From the NCBI RefSeq assembly GCF_901933205.1, contig NC_044574.1, positions 24,648,233-24,712,232 on the forward strand: a stretch of 64,000 nucleotides of DNA. Direction: 5' to 3'. Positions 46,905 through 60,700 of this stretch are shown in pieces (within the stretch, counting starts at the first letter, position 1; every line of letters starts with the position of its first letter). The DNA is from Camarhynchus parvulus. Its lineage: Eukaryota > Chordata > Aves > Passeriformes > Thraupidae. The position numbers and the translations under genes were made by a program. Below the pieces are notes generated by a model. That model had not been told where the DNA came from, did no database searches, and saw only the letters and a list, made by a program, of their open reading frames with translations.

Positions 46905-49900
46905 CACGTTTGGGGAAATGCCTTTGGAAGACTGCTGCCTGGACCCAGCTGTAATCTTCTGCTTGAAATGTTCAATTCTTCATCTCTTTTTCGGCTTTAC
47001 TGGAACAGCTTAATATTTTATGCAGCTGAATCTTGTGTACTGTTCATTTTATTCTTTCTCTTTGAATTTTTTTAAAGGTTTTCTCATTATTACATACCTC
47101 TGGTCTTGCTCCAAGGCCTTTAATTACCAACTGAAATATTCTCTGTCACAAATATATTTTTTCTTGCTTTAAATTGATTCTTCAGGCGTGAAAAATCCTC
47201 TGTCTGAAACAAACTAAGCAGATTCTTGAGTACCCTTAAAACCAAAAAAAAAATCTTAATAATCTGTGTCTCGTTTGTGCCATAAAAAATAGATCTGAAA
47301 TTCATTTCAGAGAGACAATGTTATAAAAATAATATCTATAGAGATGATAATAAGGCCATGTTAGTTTTGGTGCCCAATTCCTTTTTTCTACTCACGGATT
47401 TTTGGCTAATTCAATCCTCTTCCTGGCACTGGGTTTGGGTTTTGGTGAGTGTGATTCTTTAGCTGCTTCCTTCCTTTACTTTCCCCATACACCTAGAATA
47501 CACCAAGTGCTTTTTCTTGGCCTCTAGTCAAAGGGTGTCATCAGGTTGCTGATAAAACACTTGCACTTTGTTATCTCATTTTTTTTCCATAACTTGCAAG
47601 TGAACACAGCTTTTCAGTGTCGGAGAAGCATATTAGCTATTAGGGGCTTGACTGATGAGGGTGGTTACATTATGTACATGGCTTCCACATGGATACACAT
47701 GCAGTGTTGAACAGACTTTTTCAAGCTCTCAAAAATTTTAAGCTTCACGTATCTTTTTGAATAAGTACTAATATGGTATTGCATCAATACTAACATTCTT
47801 TTTTTGTTTGTTTGTTTGTAGACAGAAAATGCGAAGTAAGTATGCCTAAACTGGTAATTCTTTAAAGCCAGGGGTGGTCTAGTTTATTTATTGTATGATG
47901 TCTAATAGAGTAGTGTCTTTGTTTCTTGTATGTGACTGAAGAAACCAATAGCTTTCATATTAGAAATCACTAATTGTAAATGTGTACTTAAATGTGTATT
48001 GGCAAAGTATTGCAAGCCTGCAGTCTTACATCAAGGGGTGTAAAAAAAAATGGAATCAAGGTCATCTTTATCATTAAATATTCATATTCTATTTCTTTTC
48101 TTGCCATTTTATAGTAAAAGAACTTTTTAAAAGAACCAAGGAACATTTTTAAGATCACCAAGTCTCTTCTCACAAAGGGAATGGTGAAATGTCCTGGAGT
48201 GATATTATGAAGTATAAGTAGGTGTTGGCTTTTTAGCTAATCTGAAAATCATGGCTTTCAGAGAAAAAAAGAAGACAGCACATACATGATGAGACCCTTG
48301 TTCTCCTCATTGATAGGCAAAATAAACTTCTAAATCTTGTGGCTAAAATGCTATTCATTTTCTAAAGAGTGTGCCTCTGTTACCCATACATGTCTCAGTA
48401 CGTCTCTGGTAGCATAGCAGTTTGGAGCACAGGATTACTTGGAAAAGGATATTTTAATAAGTTGTTCAAAAGACCTGTTGAACAGTTGTCTCTGGGATTG
48501 GCATGAGTCTACCATGTGCAGAGCCAAAAAAGTAAGATATGAGGAGAAGAAAAAGTGCTGTGCTATAAAAAGCATTTAAAAGTCATCATCAGTGAAGGTA
48601 TGTCTCGGGTATTCACAGCACATGAGTAAACAAAGGACTAACATCTACCAGCAAGCTGAAGAGATAGTAGCAATATTCTCTCTGGGATCTATTTAATAGC
48701 ATGGTTTTTATTAAAGAGCGGGAAAAAATAGTGTAGAAAATACAAACCCTTTCAACAGCGTCATGAAACAATACTCAAGTAAGAGTGCTAAAGTTTTAAG
48801 GATGATATTTCCTCGCCTGTTGCAAGGAAATGCAGGTGCAATTCCCTCAACACTAAATATAATTAATGATAGAGGTTAACAGCAGAAAGCTCCCTGGAAG
48901 AATCATAGATTTTGGTAGTGAAGTGAAAATTACTTAACTCTTGACTCACAGGAGATAGTGGGTTATGTCAAATGATGTTGATTCATTGTTTCTTATACCA
49001 GTTAGTAATTTTTTTAATGGCAAATTTACAAAAGAAACTAAATTAATTGCTTTCTTAATGTGGTAATATCTTTCATTAACAATAAACAGCTGATACTGCT
49101 GGAGGCAGAAGCAATGATTTGTAACAAATTAAAGTATTCTACGAAATTTAGCTGTATAATTTAACTTAGGTAAATTATTAACGCTATTAAATTGTTAGAA
49201 ATAAGCCATGTGAGAATGAGTTACAGATTCCAAACATGGATTCATTCAGACCTGAATAGAAGTGTTAAAATGAAGATCAATCCTGAACTATATCAGTTGT
49301 GCAGCACTGCACAATTGCTTAATTTGGTGTATTTAGCAGAGTTTAATTTAAAAAGGGATTTGAAACCTTGTTGCTTTCTGATACGAATACTGGAGAGAAA
49401 TTCCTCAGGGTATGAAGGTCCTGTTTCTAATACTGTCACTAATTGTTCTTAATAAATCTCTTGTCTGAATTCTGTCCTTTCTGTAACATGTATATGCCGC
49501 TTGTATTATGAAATTATATTAAAACCATTCAAAACCAATAATGCTGTCTGTTGCTGCAAACAGATGAGTCCCAGCAAAGATGCCCATCAGCTGGGTATGA
49601 TCTGGGTATACTGAAATCTCCCAGATTGTGAAGAGGATGGGACATCTGCTCTCTACAAAAAGTCCAATTGAACCATAGAAGGTGTCAGTATTTATTGAAA
49701 CTTCATCCACAGCTTTGGTAGAAGATTTTTATGCTGGGGCCTATTCCCAGAGCTAGAGGCTTGTATTGGACGTTACTCAGTGTAGAAAGCTATATAAATA
49801 TGTATAAAAATACATAAAATATATATTTCTATAAAACATATAAATATATACAAATGCATGCACAGCCCCACATGTGTGTACCTGCACATACATGGGCCCT

Positions 49901-52900
49901 GCATTAGTGGTGGAGTCCATTGAAATAAATGCTACTGAATGCATCTGTAGCCAAGTACTCAGTCTTTAGCAAGTCAGCCTTCCAATTTGTCCCGACCACT
50001 TTTTAAATGTGTCTTATTTCACTTTTTGCAGCAATTATTAACATTTCCTCACATTTACTCATCATTATTATCTTTTGCTGACTACTTATTTCAACTTTAG
50101 AAAGAGAGTTTCCTAAGACATGTGAATTGATATTTCTATCCTCAAGGAGGCAGTAATTGATATTTCTACGGGCTTCTTTTTTTCTGCATAAGAGCCTGTC
50201 TTCCATATGCGCATGTGCATAAAATTTGTTTCTAATGCCCCAGAATTCAGCTTAGCACTCTATTATGAAAGAAAGATGGTTAGGTGTCTCTTTTTCTACA
50301 CAGCCAAGATATGTAGGGAACAAAAGGTCTCTGTATCATTGCAAAGCAACTCTTAACAGTAGTTTACAATTAAAAACTATCTACCAGGGGTTTTAAAGCA
50401 GGTCTCAATTTTCTCCTGCAACCAGTTTGTATTCTGCCATTCAGTCAGCTTGTGTTACTGTTCTGCAGAAGCACATCAAATTGTGTGAAGCCCAAAATAT
50501 TTAAAACTGTGTAAACTGAATGAGCAGTTCAAAGGAAATATTTTCACTCACCTTTTGATATAAATACAGCTTGTGCAAGAGTGGTCCCCAAGAAATAAAT
50601 TCAATGTTAGTTCAGATGTTGATGTGGTTTCTATGTGCCGTTTCAAGAAAGACTGTATTGAAATAAACTAGGTTGGAATGACAAAAGCTTGACTCAATTC
50701 AATAGGGAGAGAAAAAGTATCCACACCTTCTTGACCAAATACTGAGAAAGTTAATTTTCTTCATGTATTCCTCTATATGTTTTGCATGCAAAATTCAAAA
50801 TGTAGTAATAAGAGTTCTGCTGGAAAAGCATCACTATGAAAATGAAGTTCTTGCCAGCTGTAATACCAGTCTTTCAAAAGCCTGAGATATCTGATGGCTG
50901 CAAATCCTTCTAAAGACACATGAAGCTGATGAAGTTTATTGTAGATTTGGTTATTAACATGTTAATATTTCAGGTGCTTTTATAGTTTATAAAATTTAGT
51001 CCCAACCATTATGCAAAAAATACATGCCAAAGTTTTGGTGCTTATGTCTTCTGTGTATGGCTCAGTTTGTTAGAAAATTATCAGTGAACTGAAAACAGTG
51101 CACACAACTTTTTCTGCAGAGCACAATAACAATTAAAAAATGAGCTAATTTGCTAATTTGGAGGTAAGAGCTATTCTAGTCAGAAGGTGATGAGAGAAAC
51201 ACAAACTAAAAGATAATAACTGTTTCATGAAAAGCCAGCCAATCTAGTCCTGTGAAATTCTACATATTCTGGCTTGGTCTGGCATGAGCTATTTAGCTCT
51301 TGCTTTGTCTCTGAGAGGGAGAGAGAGTTTTGCAGATTAAAACCATAGCCTCCAGTCTACTGGGACCAATCAGCTAGTTTATGTTTAAATTGTTGCAAGA
51401 AATTGAATTAAATATCCAGTATCCTAGCAAGCACATTTAATACTGTCAAAGAGCTATCTTTAGCCCTCAAGGCATGTAATTACTAACTCTGGTCCATAAG
51501 GGAATTTCATCCTGAGAGATTTTCATTATATTTCAGGAGGATCCTCTCTGCTAGTGGTAGTGGATACATCCTAAACAACATTCAGCTTCTTGCCAATGGG
51601 ATACTGAGGCTTCCAGAGTGGAAATTGATATCACTGACATGTTGACATGGGACAACCCATTTATACCAGAATACTGTTATATTACTCTTGCAGCTACTTG
51701 TTATTTCTGCTTTCCTAATAGTAAGAAAAATTAATAACTCATAGAAAGCTCTACCATGAATAAGACTCAAGCAATAAAAACTCCATCCAGCTCTGTCAGT
51801 CATTCAACTCTTTGCAGTATCAGTGTGTCTAGCTTATTAAGGAAATAGATTTTTGCTTGAGAATGGCTGCTTCCACGTAAAGTTATGAAAATATGCTAAA
51901 AGCAGGGCTATAGACTCTTTTTCACAGAAAACTATTGCTATTATTTATTTCTTCAACAACAAGGTGAGGAAAGGAGAGGTTTTTTTCACTGTTATTGTCA
52001 AGTACTTTCCATATTTTAAAAAAAGCTGGTCTGGTTTAAACATAAATAATTTTCCTCTATTGATGTTTTTTTTCCAATTGGGCAACTCATGTATAGCACA
52101 ACTCTCCAGGTTCAAAATTTACAGCTGACACCTGCTTTAATATTCTTCCTGCTTCCCTGATTGAAAGTACCATGACAAATAAGGTTGATGAAAATACTTA
52201 TGAGCATTTTTAAATACAAAATTTCTCTGTTAAATGAAAGTTATTTAACCTTTTGTGCTTAATTATCTATGTGGCAATCAAGCTAATATTCTGAGCACAT
52301 AATTGAAATTGTGATTTGTGTAATTAAATTTTTTTGTAAAAATATTTTTTCTTCCACCAACAATGAATTTTTCTCCTCTTGTGTAAAATTAATTTACTTT
52401 TCCCCAGTAGGACCACAATGTATTTTGCCTTCAGTGCCTACACACTTAAATAATTTGCCTCATTTAGCACTTAAAAAACAGGGAAGCTCAGGAAAAAAAA
52501 GAGGAAATACGAAGTCCAATATGATACAGCTGAGCACTTAAGATCAAACGATTTCAGGTAATATAGATCCAATCTGGTCTCAATATACAGGAAAGTGTAA
52601 TCCAAAGCATAATAAACTTTGCTTATCTACACACTTCTGAATGAACATTCTTATCATGTTACTGGTTCTAGGAGTAATAATTTTGCAGTAGAGGAATTGC
52701 TTTCCACTATACCTTTAGGCAATATTTGTCCTCAGCTGTATTCAAACACAGAGTTTTGAAGAACTGCTTAGGACAGCCATCCTGCTGAGTACCCCCAGTT
52801 ATCAGAAGGGCAGAATGGTCTGACTTAAAATAAGCCATCATGATGATACTCTTTCAACTGTTTAGTAACAAAGCATGAAGAATAATCTTAAATATATTTA

Positions 52901-53825
52901 AAGTCTAATTCATTTAGTTTCTCAGAAATTCAGGCTGAGAAAGTGTTTTAAAACAGGTGCATTACAAGCACCAAGCAAAAGATGACAAAATGCCTGGCAG
53001 TACTCTGAGAGTGCTGTATGCCATCAGTGGAATTAAGGACCTACAGTCACCAGCTGGTAACATGCACAGCTCTTCACTTGCATCAGATACAAGCGGAGGA
53101 CACGCCGCTGATGTTAACAAAGGAAGATGAAGTATATTTCCATTAAAAAAAATCTTCGAAGTTAAAGATCATTAAATTACCCTATTCTACCTCCTTGTTT
53201 TTTAAAAGTAATGAATGCTAGTCAGTTGCTATATATGCTATATATGCTATATGTACCTGGGAAGGATCTGGTTTTTATAACAGTGACAGCTTCACTGGCA
53301 AGAAAATCTGTCTATGCAAATAGATATTTTTAGGTTGTTGTTTTTACAGTCATGTTTGCTATTATTTCCTCTTAATTCTGTTCCTTCTAATTTAATGTTG
53401 CATTGAGTGAATGCTATTTCCTCGTCTAAAAAAAAAAATCACAATTAATGTATCTGAATGGCAAGACGGCATTTTTTTGCCTGAGAATGATAAATACATT
53501 GTTGCTAGGAAACAGTTTCCAAAGACAAATTTTTTGAAGGACAGCAATTATATGCATTTTAAAAATGTCCTAACTGTAATCTCAAAGCAATGCAAAACCA
53601 GAAAGTTCCCTTATGGGATGGAGAGACTCTGTAGGCAGAGATAGCTAGTTAGTAACCTGTTTTAGTAGATAACCCTTTTATTACATATCCTTATTTTACC
53701 CTCTTCCTATGCCATGTAAAACATACATTTCTGAGACAATAATTCAAGCAGTATTCAAGCATGATTGTAGCTCCCACTTTTCTGGCATATAATCTGACTT
53801 TCACAAACATTTTCCTTAAGAATAA
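46905..53825. other. long AT-rich stretch without recognised genes
   Basis: About 6.9 kb with no supported gene or repeat family. It contains A/T-rich microsatellite-like sequence at 49790-49855 and a short GCTATATAT repeat at 53230-53255. Confidence 0.55.
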
Positions 53826-53829
53826 AACC

Positions 53830-53954
53830 AGGATAGCTCAGGATTGGGCTCTGATACCTTCTGGGCCACAGCTGGGCCTCCCCAGGAGTGCTGGCAGGTG
53901 GAGGGGCAGAGCTGGGGGTTGCTCTGGTCCAGGGGGTTTTCCAGATGCCTCACT
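53830..53954 (-). mobile_element. leader remnant of a truncated ERV
   Basis: GC-rich sequence directly downstream of the primer-binding site on the minus strand, and distinct from the AT-rich flank beyond about 53830. It looks like the start of an ERV 5' leader whose remaining body is missing. Confidence 0.5.
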
Positions 53955-53972
53955 GTCCCATCTGGGGTGCCA
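53955..53972 (-). promoter_or_regulatory. decayed ERV primer-binding site
   Basis: On the minus strand this reads TGGCACCCCAGATGGGAC, four bases after the LTR end. It has the TGG(C/G)(G/A)CCC form of a retroviral tRNA-primed site; the CA in place of CG is what CpG decay would give. The exact tRNA is not certain. Confidence 0.55.
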
Positions 53973-53976
53973 GAAC

Positions 53977-54440
53977 TGATGCCTTGAGAGGCTGACCTGG
54001 AACAGAGACTAGGCAGAGCTAAAGGAATAAAGTAGGTATTTATTAAGAGGCTTTAATGGATACTCCTTGGGCAGTTTAAGAGCCTGGCCAGGGCTGCACC
54101 CAAGATGGACCCAAAATGGTCACAAAGTGGATGACTGGTGAGGAGGTTTTACACTTGTATAAGTTTTGGTCCATTTGCATGTTGAGGTTAATTATAGCTT
54201 CAGGTTATGAAGTTCCATCCCTCTTGTTTTCTCTCTTCAGTCCACCATTGTTCATACTTTTTGGGCCTGAAGTTTGTAATGGTTGTCCTTGGTTCTCAAG
54301 CTGGGAAAAGGATTGTTTTGTTTAATTACCCTGTGAAGAGGGATTATTAACACTTAATGTGAAGCTCAGAGCTACTCACCTAGGCAGCACAGAATCTAAA
54401 AAAATATGAAAGCTAAAACTTAAGGCATCATGGCCCATCA
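53977..54440 (-). mobile_element. ERV 5' LTR, body lost
   Basis: On the minus strand the LTR runs from TGATGGGCCATGATGCC (54440) to GGCATCA (53977), giving TG...CA ends. TATA-like TTATAC is at about 54157-54162 and AATAAA at 54039-54044, about 115 bases apart, fitting promoter then polyadenylation site. A primer-binding site follows. The pattern matches passerine LTRs with ATTTATTAAGAGGC and CAAGATGG. It is unlike the 2.9-kb LTRs, so it is a second family. No 3' LTR is found nearby. Confidence 0.72.
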
Positions 54441-54444
54441 AAAG

Positions 54445-56005
54445 TACTGATTTGCATATTTGATGTATATGTATGTAAAGACTGGATAAGTCTATTTGGA
54501 AAGTCTCAGTAATGTGTCATCATGGCAGCCTCAGTAAAAGCTGGGTGAGGTGACAGCTGCACTGAAATTGACACAAGGAATGTTTCTGCATGGCCCAGCT
54601 GCTAAATATGTGAGATTTTGATTTCCCTTTAAGTGTCCTTTTATTTTCCTTTACAGTGTCTTTTAGATGAGTCTGATTTGAGAAGACCAAATGCTACTGT
54701 GCCTAAACTTGCACTCTGCAGAATATTCTATGCAGTCTTGCTTCTTGGGCAGAACTTTAGAGAATTCACTGTTCCGCACCTGGTCCCAGAGGCTCTCTTG
54801 TCCAGTCTGGGATCTCCCCACACTATGGGCTCCAGGCAAGGTGAAATCACCCCATATTCCCCAGGGAAGCAGTTAGACACTCAGCTCACAGTCCCTGTGT
54901 TCTTTTCACAGCAATCCCTTGTTCATACCTTCCCCACCAGGCTGTCCTTTGCCCTGGGACATCTTCTGTAATAACACCCAGGCTGCATTTCAGAGGCATC
55001 TGTAAGAAAAAATCCAAACCTGCTCCATCTGCTGCCCCTGTTCCGTTTCAGGGACAGTATTTTGCAGCAGCTGTTTTCTGATGAGAGGTTCAGGCACAGC
55101 CATGGGAGGCAAATAGATCCTTGGACACCTGCAATGACCATGGCCAGTAGAGGATGTATCCTTCATTAGGCTGATGGGAACTCCCTGGACTGAAGGCAAT
55201 TTTGGTGCAGAAAAAGGGAGTGCCTGTGAGCTCAGAACATAAAATTACACATATGCAGAGAATTTGGCAGTAGTGCCCCAATTATTCGTTGATATTCTCA
55301 AGTAACATGAAAAAATACTTAGAGTCTGGCCAGTATTCGTGTTCCTCTGATTGCTTCATTTGCCAACATCCAGATGAGATTTTCCAGTCTGTCCTGTAAA
55401 ACCTTACTTTCCTTTACCAGAGAAAGTTGTTTCCAGAAGATAACTAATTCACACAGGTAGTGAAAGTCTATCAGGAGGCAAAAAAAATGAGGTAAAGGCT
55501 CTGAAGTCAGAGCTCAAGGGATGCTTGGTTGAACAAGAAAAATGCTGCTGAGAGATTCTAGCTGTGCAGGTGCATTAGACAAGGCATCTATGTAATGATC
55601 ATTTCTTTTTCACGGAAGAGTAATTCTAACACTCCTTTGGTCCTTACAATGGAAATGAGTTTGGGTTTTTTTTTTTAAACTTGAAGCTTTCTTTACTTTC
55701 TTTATGTAAACTTTCAAATTTAATCAAATTTCCGTTATGATTAAAAGAATTTAGAACACACTATAAAATACAAAAAGTGCAAAATATATGTAGGCAGGGA
55801 AAACATGTATAGTGTTATCACTAATAAATACGTTGCAGATGTATCACTGAATGCAGGACTTCCTTTGCATGAAATGTTTCTTACTTCATAATTTTTGATC
55901 CAAGGTAAAGAAACAATAGCAACACAAAGCTGCCCAGACGATTACTATATAATTTTTCATTGCAATACGTTTAAATTGAAGTATTTGTTGCCATTTCAGA
56001 CTAAT
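54445..56005. other. non-coding stretch with an isolated acceptor-like site
   Basis: TTTTATTTTCCTTTACAG at about 54638-54656 resembles a 3' splice site and lies inside a 112-codon plus frame (54633-54971). The frame starts before the acceptor, shows no domain, and is not called. Nothing else recognised. Confidence 0.45.
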
Positions 56006-56011
56006 TTAAGT

Positions 56012-56235
56012 ATAGAATCATAGAACCATAGAATCTCTGAGGTTAGATAAGACCTCCGAAATGATCGAGTCCAACCTTTGACTGATTTGCCTGAGCCCAT
56101 TGATCCAGCCTGTCCAGGTCCCTCTGTAGAGCCTTCCCTGCAGAGGAACAGCATTCCTACCCAATTTAGTGTCATCTGCAAATCTAGGAATGGTGCACTC
56201 AACCTCCTCATCCAAATGATCTTTAAAGTCCTATT
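56012..56235 (-). mobile_element. CR1-type LINE 3' fragment
   Basis: The low end has the tail repeat AGAATCATAGAACCATAGAATC. This leads into the reverse-strand CR1 3' region: CCCATTGATCCAGCCTGTCC, AGGTCCCTCTGTAGAGCCTT, TTTAGTGTCATCTGCAAATC, GTGCACTCAACCTCCTCATC. This variant differs from the copy at 17.6 kb, so it belongs to another CR1 subfamily. About 220 bases, strongly 5'-truncated. Confidence 0.88.
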
Positions 56236-56239
56236 GCAA

Positions 56240-57080
56240 GTTGTCCTTGTTATATAGAGACAGGAGTTCCTGAATATACAAATTGCGAAGCATATTTCTC
56301 TGATTTTAAGGTTTTGTATTTTTACTATAAATAAGGATCACCTGTACTGGAACTGCATTTATGTCTGAAATATGCACTAACATTAAAACAAAATGGGCAG
56401 GGTGACCAAAATGAAATATGCTTAAATATCTCAGAATGTAATAGTGATTCCTAGGTTATGTCTCTCTCTAATGGCTAAATAAAAAAAATGCCGTAAGTAT
56501 CCAAGCTGACAAGTACAGTCCCAAAAGGCTTGACTAGCTGTTTAGTTAGGGAGATTATTAAACTAATAAAATCTAAAAGTTTTGCTTTTAGGATCCTGCA
56601 GATTTTCAGGCTCAGAAACTGCTGTATTGGGTATCCCATAGTCCTCACTCAAACTCTGTCTGCATAGTCCTTAGGAGCTTCTCAGCCCTCTGAGGTTTCC
56701 ATTCTGTTGATATCCAGCCTTTTGCAGGAAAATTCACCAATGCACTTCACCAAAACTTGGCACCAAACAAAAGCTGTACAGAACATTAGAGTCAAGCATG
56801 CCCTAGCAGTCACAAATTGTGTTCGGGTTTAAAATATCTTTGAAAGGCAAGATATGCAGGAGGTATTTCATGTATTCAAAATATTTTTTCTCTTTTTTTT
56901 TTTTTTTTTTGGTCAAGACATGAAAAGAGAATTTTTTACAGCTACAGGGGGATTGCCTTGTGCCTTTTCTCTAGATAAATTAATTAATTGTATTTGTTCC
57001 CTCTTTCCTCTATGTGTATGTATAAGTACTTAAAATGTTTTATGTATAGGAAGAATGTTTTCAGTTTTGGTATGATCAAG
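56240..57080. other. AT-rich stretch with poly-T run
   Basis: A run of about 20 T lies at 56889-56910. No gene or repeat family is recognised. Confidence 0.55.
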
Positions 57081-57087
57081 TGTCACT

Positions 57088-57758
57088 GGAAAAGCAAAGT
57101 TCCACCTTTCTTGAAATGAAGCATAACAACAGAAGTGTCCTTCTAAATTCAGAGGAGCAGGGAAAGAAAACTGTTCTTTTATTCCAGCCAGCAACTGAAC
57201 TCCACATAGCTGCTCACTCACTCCTTGCTTGTCTCCCATCTCCCAGATGGGAGACAATCAGCAGGATAAAATTTGTGGGTTGGGATAAGGGCAGTTCAAC
57301 AGGTAAAGCAAAATCCTTGCACAAAAGCAACAAAACCCGAGCAATTAGTTCACCACTTTTTATGGGCAGGCAGGTGTTCAGCCATCCCCAGGAATGCATG
57401 TCTGTCACCATCTGTAACATGTAATGGTGACTTGGGAAGACAAACCCCATCACTCTGAAACCCCTTCCCTTTCATTTTCATTGGCCAGCTGAGCATGACA
57501 CCACATGGGTTGGAATATCCCTTGGTTCAGCTGGGATCAGGTATCCCAGATGTGTGTTCCCCTACATTTTTTCTCCTCAGCCTCATCAATGGTGAAGTGG
57601 GGTGAGGAGCAAAGAAAGCCTTGGCTCTGTTTAATTCCTGCTCACTAGTGAAAAAGCATTCCTGTGTTATCAACACTATTTCCAGCACAAATCCAAAGTA
57701 TGTCCTTCTACTATCTGCGCTGAAGAAAATTAACTCCATCCCAGCCAAAACCAGCACA
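57088..57758 (-). mobile_element. solo LTR of an avian ERVL-type retrovirus
   Basis: On the minus strand it opens TGTGCTGGTTTTGGCTGGGA, the usual opening of a large avian ERVL LTR family, then TGGAGTTAATTTTCTTC, TTTGGATTTGTGCTGGAAAT, GTGTTGATAACACAGGAATG and GAGCCAAGGCTTTC. TATA-like ATAAAAAG is at 57356-57363 and AATAAA at 57178-57183. No internal ERV sequence adjoins it. The right end is clear, the left end (about 57088) is not. It resembles the start of the solo LTR at 30 kb. Open frames inside, up to 114 codons, are incidental. Confidence 0.8.
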
Positions 57759-57759
57759 G

Positions 57760-60700
57760 TTTGTTTTATCTCTCAGTTAATTCACATTCTCTTGTGTAGT
57801 AATATAATACACAGAAATTATTATCCTCTGATTATATCCTACTCTGTAATTGATGACATGGTCTTCTTTCTAATTCTCTAATCTTCCTCTGATTCAATCA
57901 AATAGAAACAGTCCTGTTGTAAGGCTTTATAAGGATGAAATTATTTAGGTTTGACAAGATTTGGGCAGAGAAGAAGTATACTTTCTAAAGCTGTTATGTA
58001 ATTACACTACATAATGGCTGCTGCAATTCAACATGGAGAAATGCAAAGCATTAAATAGGAGAGGGACCAATTTAAAATTTCTCACGTATACAAAAAAGCC
58101 CTGAGAAGGGGAATTATAATTATTGAACTATAGAAGATCAAGAAAGGAGTATTTGCCTAAAAGGAAAGATTGAAAGCAGCTAGACTAATTAATTTGAAGG
58201 GAGCGGGGAGTAGGTTTGTTACAGGACAGTAAAATCTGTTATGGTAAAGATCTATATTAAATCTGAAATTATAAAAAGAATGTTAGTCCATGCCCTTCCT
58301 ATAATAAAAATACAGAAAAGCATTCACAGACAGTAAGATTAATGTATTTGAAATGGTTCAGGGGAATACTTTTTTGTGCAACATGAAATTTATCTGCAAA
58401 ACTCCCTGTGGAAGATATCTTTCTTCCATATTGTTTAGGATATTAACTCCTCACTTCCACTGACAAGTAAGAGTAATTGTTCCCAAGGTATCTAGTATTA
58501 TTGATTACAATTTCCTCTGAAACATCAGTTACAGTATATTCTCAGAGACACAGTGAGCAGTGTTAAAGGAGCTCTGTGGTGTTCAGCTGCTCCAGCAAGA
58601 CCAACCATCCACTTCCATACCTGGCTGAGGATCCCAGAAGGGGAGAGCAGTAAATTCCTAGTTCTCATTGCTGGTGCAGGAGAAATAAGGTTCAGGCAGC
58701 TGGGCTTTTCCCAGCAGTCTACTCCAAAAGGAGTATTTAAAAAATCCCATTGTGCAAAGTGTTGCATATTTTGATTAATGTCCATCAGGGTACCTTAACT
58801 TATGCTTAAGTTTGGCATTTAAACTGGTTTGCTTTCTGCGCAAGTTTTGCCCCTTGGATCTAGAGATAACTACAGAGAAAGAGAAGAAAGAAAATTATAT
58901 ATATGTATCCATTCACTTCAGAGACAGCAGCCCATGCCATTCCCTTGTGACACCTCACAGAAGAAAAACTTTTCTGACTTCCTCCACGAAGTGTATGAGA
59001 AATTAAAAACTCAGCAAGAAAACCTTATTTTACAACATAGTAGGATGATTTCCCTTCCCCCCCTCCCCCAGTGCTTCTCACTTCCTGATGGAGCTTGGTA
59101 AAATGATCAGCCCCTGCACTAAAGCCTCTCTGGATTTTCTTCCATGCATCTTTTCCACTCCTTTTTCTAATAAAAATGCTAAATTAATGTATTTTCTCCT
59201 TGATGTAGTATGGGTTTATATAAACTTACTGACTGTTATAAAGCTATTTTCAGCTGTATCTCATAACACTTTCACAGAAATCATCTGATTGAGTTTATAG
59301 ATTTTTAAAATCTCCTGTGTCACCTTCCAGAAATGAAGTACTAAAAAATATTTCTTATGACAACAAAGTCCACTACAAGCCCAGACATTTTGAATACACC
59401 ATGAGCTTCATGTATATAGAGTAACTTAGTAAAAAGTCAGGAAGTTAGTCATAAAGGGGGTTTACAATAACGTCTGATAACTCTCTTTTTCTAACAGTTC
59501 AGAAGTATCCTTCTCTGAAAGGTAACACATGCATTTTTGAGTTTGGTTTCAGTTTTTTTGGGAATAGAGATTGAAAATTTTGACATATTATCAATGTTCT
59601 CTTTTATAATAATTCTGGTTTAAGGAATTACTGTCTTTCATGCGTATTCAAATTGCTTACAAAAAGAAAATGAAAAAGATTATGTAAATAAAAGCAGCAG
59701 GAATTTTGGATATAGGGTGACTTTACAAGCCTAGTTAAGCATGGTAGGACAGTTACACAGCCCAGTCAAGTCTGGCTGATTGATTTTTATCTGCAAATTG
59801 CTATCAACTGTGAAAGCTGGCTGCAGGTTGTTAAAATCAAGAGCCCTGTGCATTCTATTTAGAGAACACTGGTTGCATAATAAATCTGCTTTCCTGTGAA
59901 AAGCAGGCAATTAGTATTAATGATTTCATCACAAAGAGCAAGAGAACACTTAAAAGTTGCCAGAGAAACTGGGTTGAAAAACGCTGTTAAAACAAAGATT
60001 ATGATGCTACATAAGAAGAGGTGCATCCCTCAAAGCCTGGAGAAAAAGAGTAAGACTTCAGAGACATGGTGCCAATAACAGCACAATATGCAAAGTACAC
60101 ATTAAGGACTTTTGGACAAAGTGGGTAGTCTCTAGATACAAAAATTAAGAAAATTATACAGTCCACCAATACATGGTGGCCATGTGTTGGGCATACCATA
60201 TGATACAATGTTAGCCTCATGTTTTGATGAAATACACAATTAAGCAGGGAGTTAAAGATTGGTGGTAATTAATCTGGAGAGCTTTCTGTGTGACAGGGGA
60301 CTAAAAAAAGCTTGATTTTTAGCCTACAAAAAAAAATAAGCTCATAAGGATTACAATTATTGTCTATAAATGCAGGAAAATACACATATATGGAAAGGAA
60401 AGAGCAAACATGAGACAGCATATCCAAAACATTTTTTATCTGAATTATTAAAAATATACACTTTGAATATATTTACCTTTTGTTAGGTTGGCTTGTCATG
60501 ATGTTTCAGCTTTCTAGAAGACAACCATAAGGAAGGTGAATACAAGTTTATAGTGAAAGTTAAGGAATGGTAATTGGTCCAGTTTAAGGAACATTTCATG
60601 GCAGGAGGGAGTTTTGAAGAGAGCAGGAGGAAATAGTCTCACATGTAGCCCATGTGCCCTACATGAAAGTTAATTTCTGCAGCAGTGCCAAGCAGGTAGC

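Noticed and set aside
54633..54971. 112-codon ORF next to an acceptor-like site
   Set aside because: The ORF begins before the acceptor and shows no motif; there is no donor or partner exon.
57080..57424. 114-codon ORF on the plus strand
   Set aside because: It is antisense to a recognisable ERVL-type LTR.
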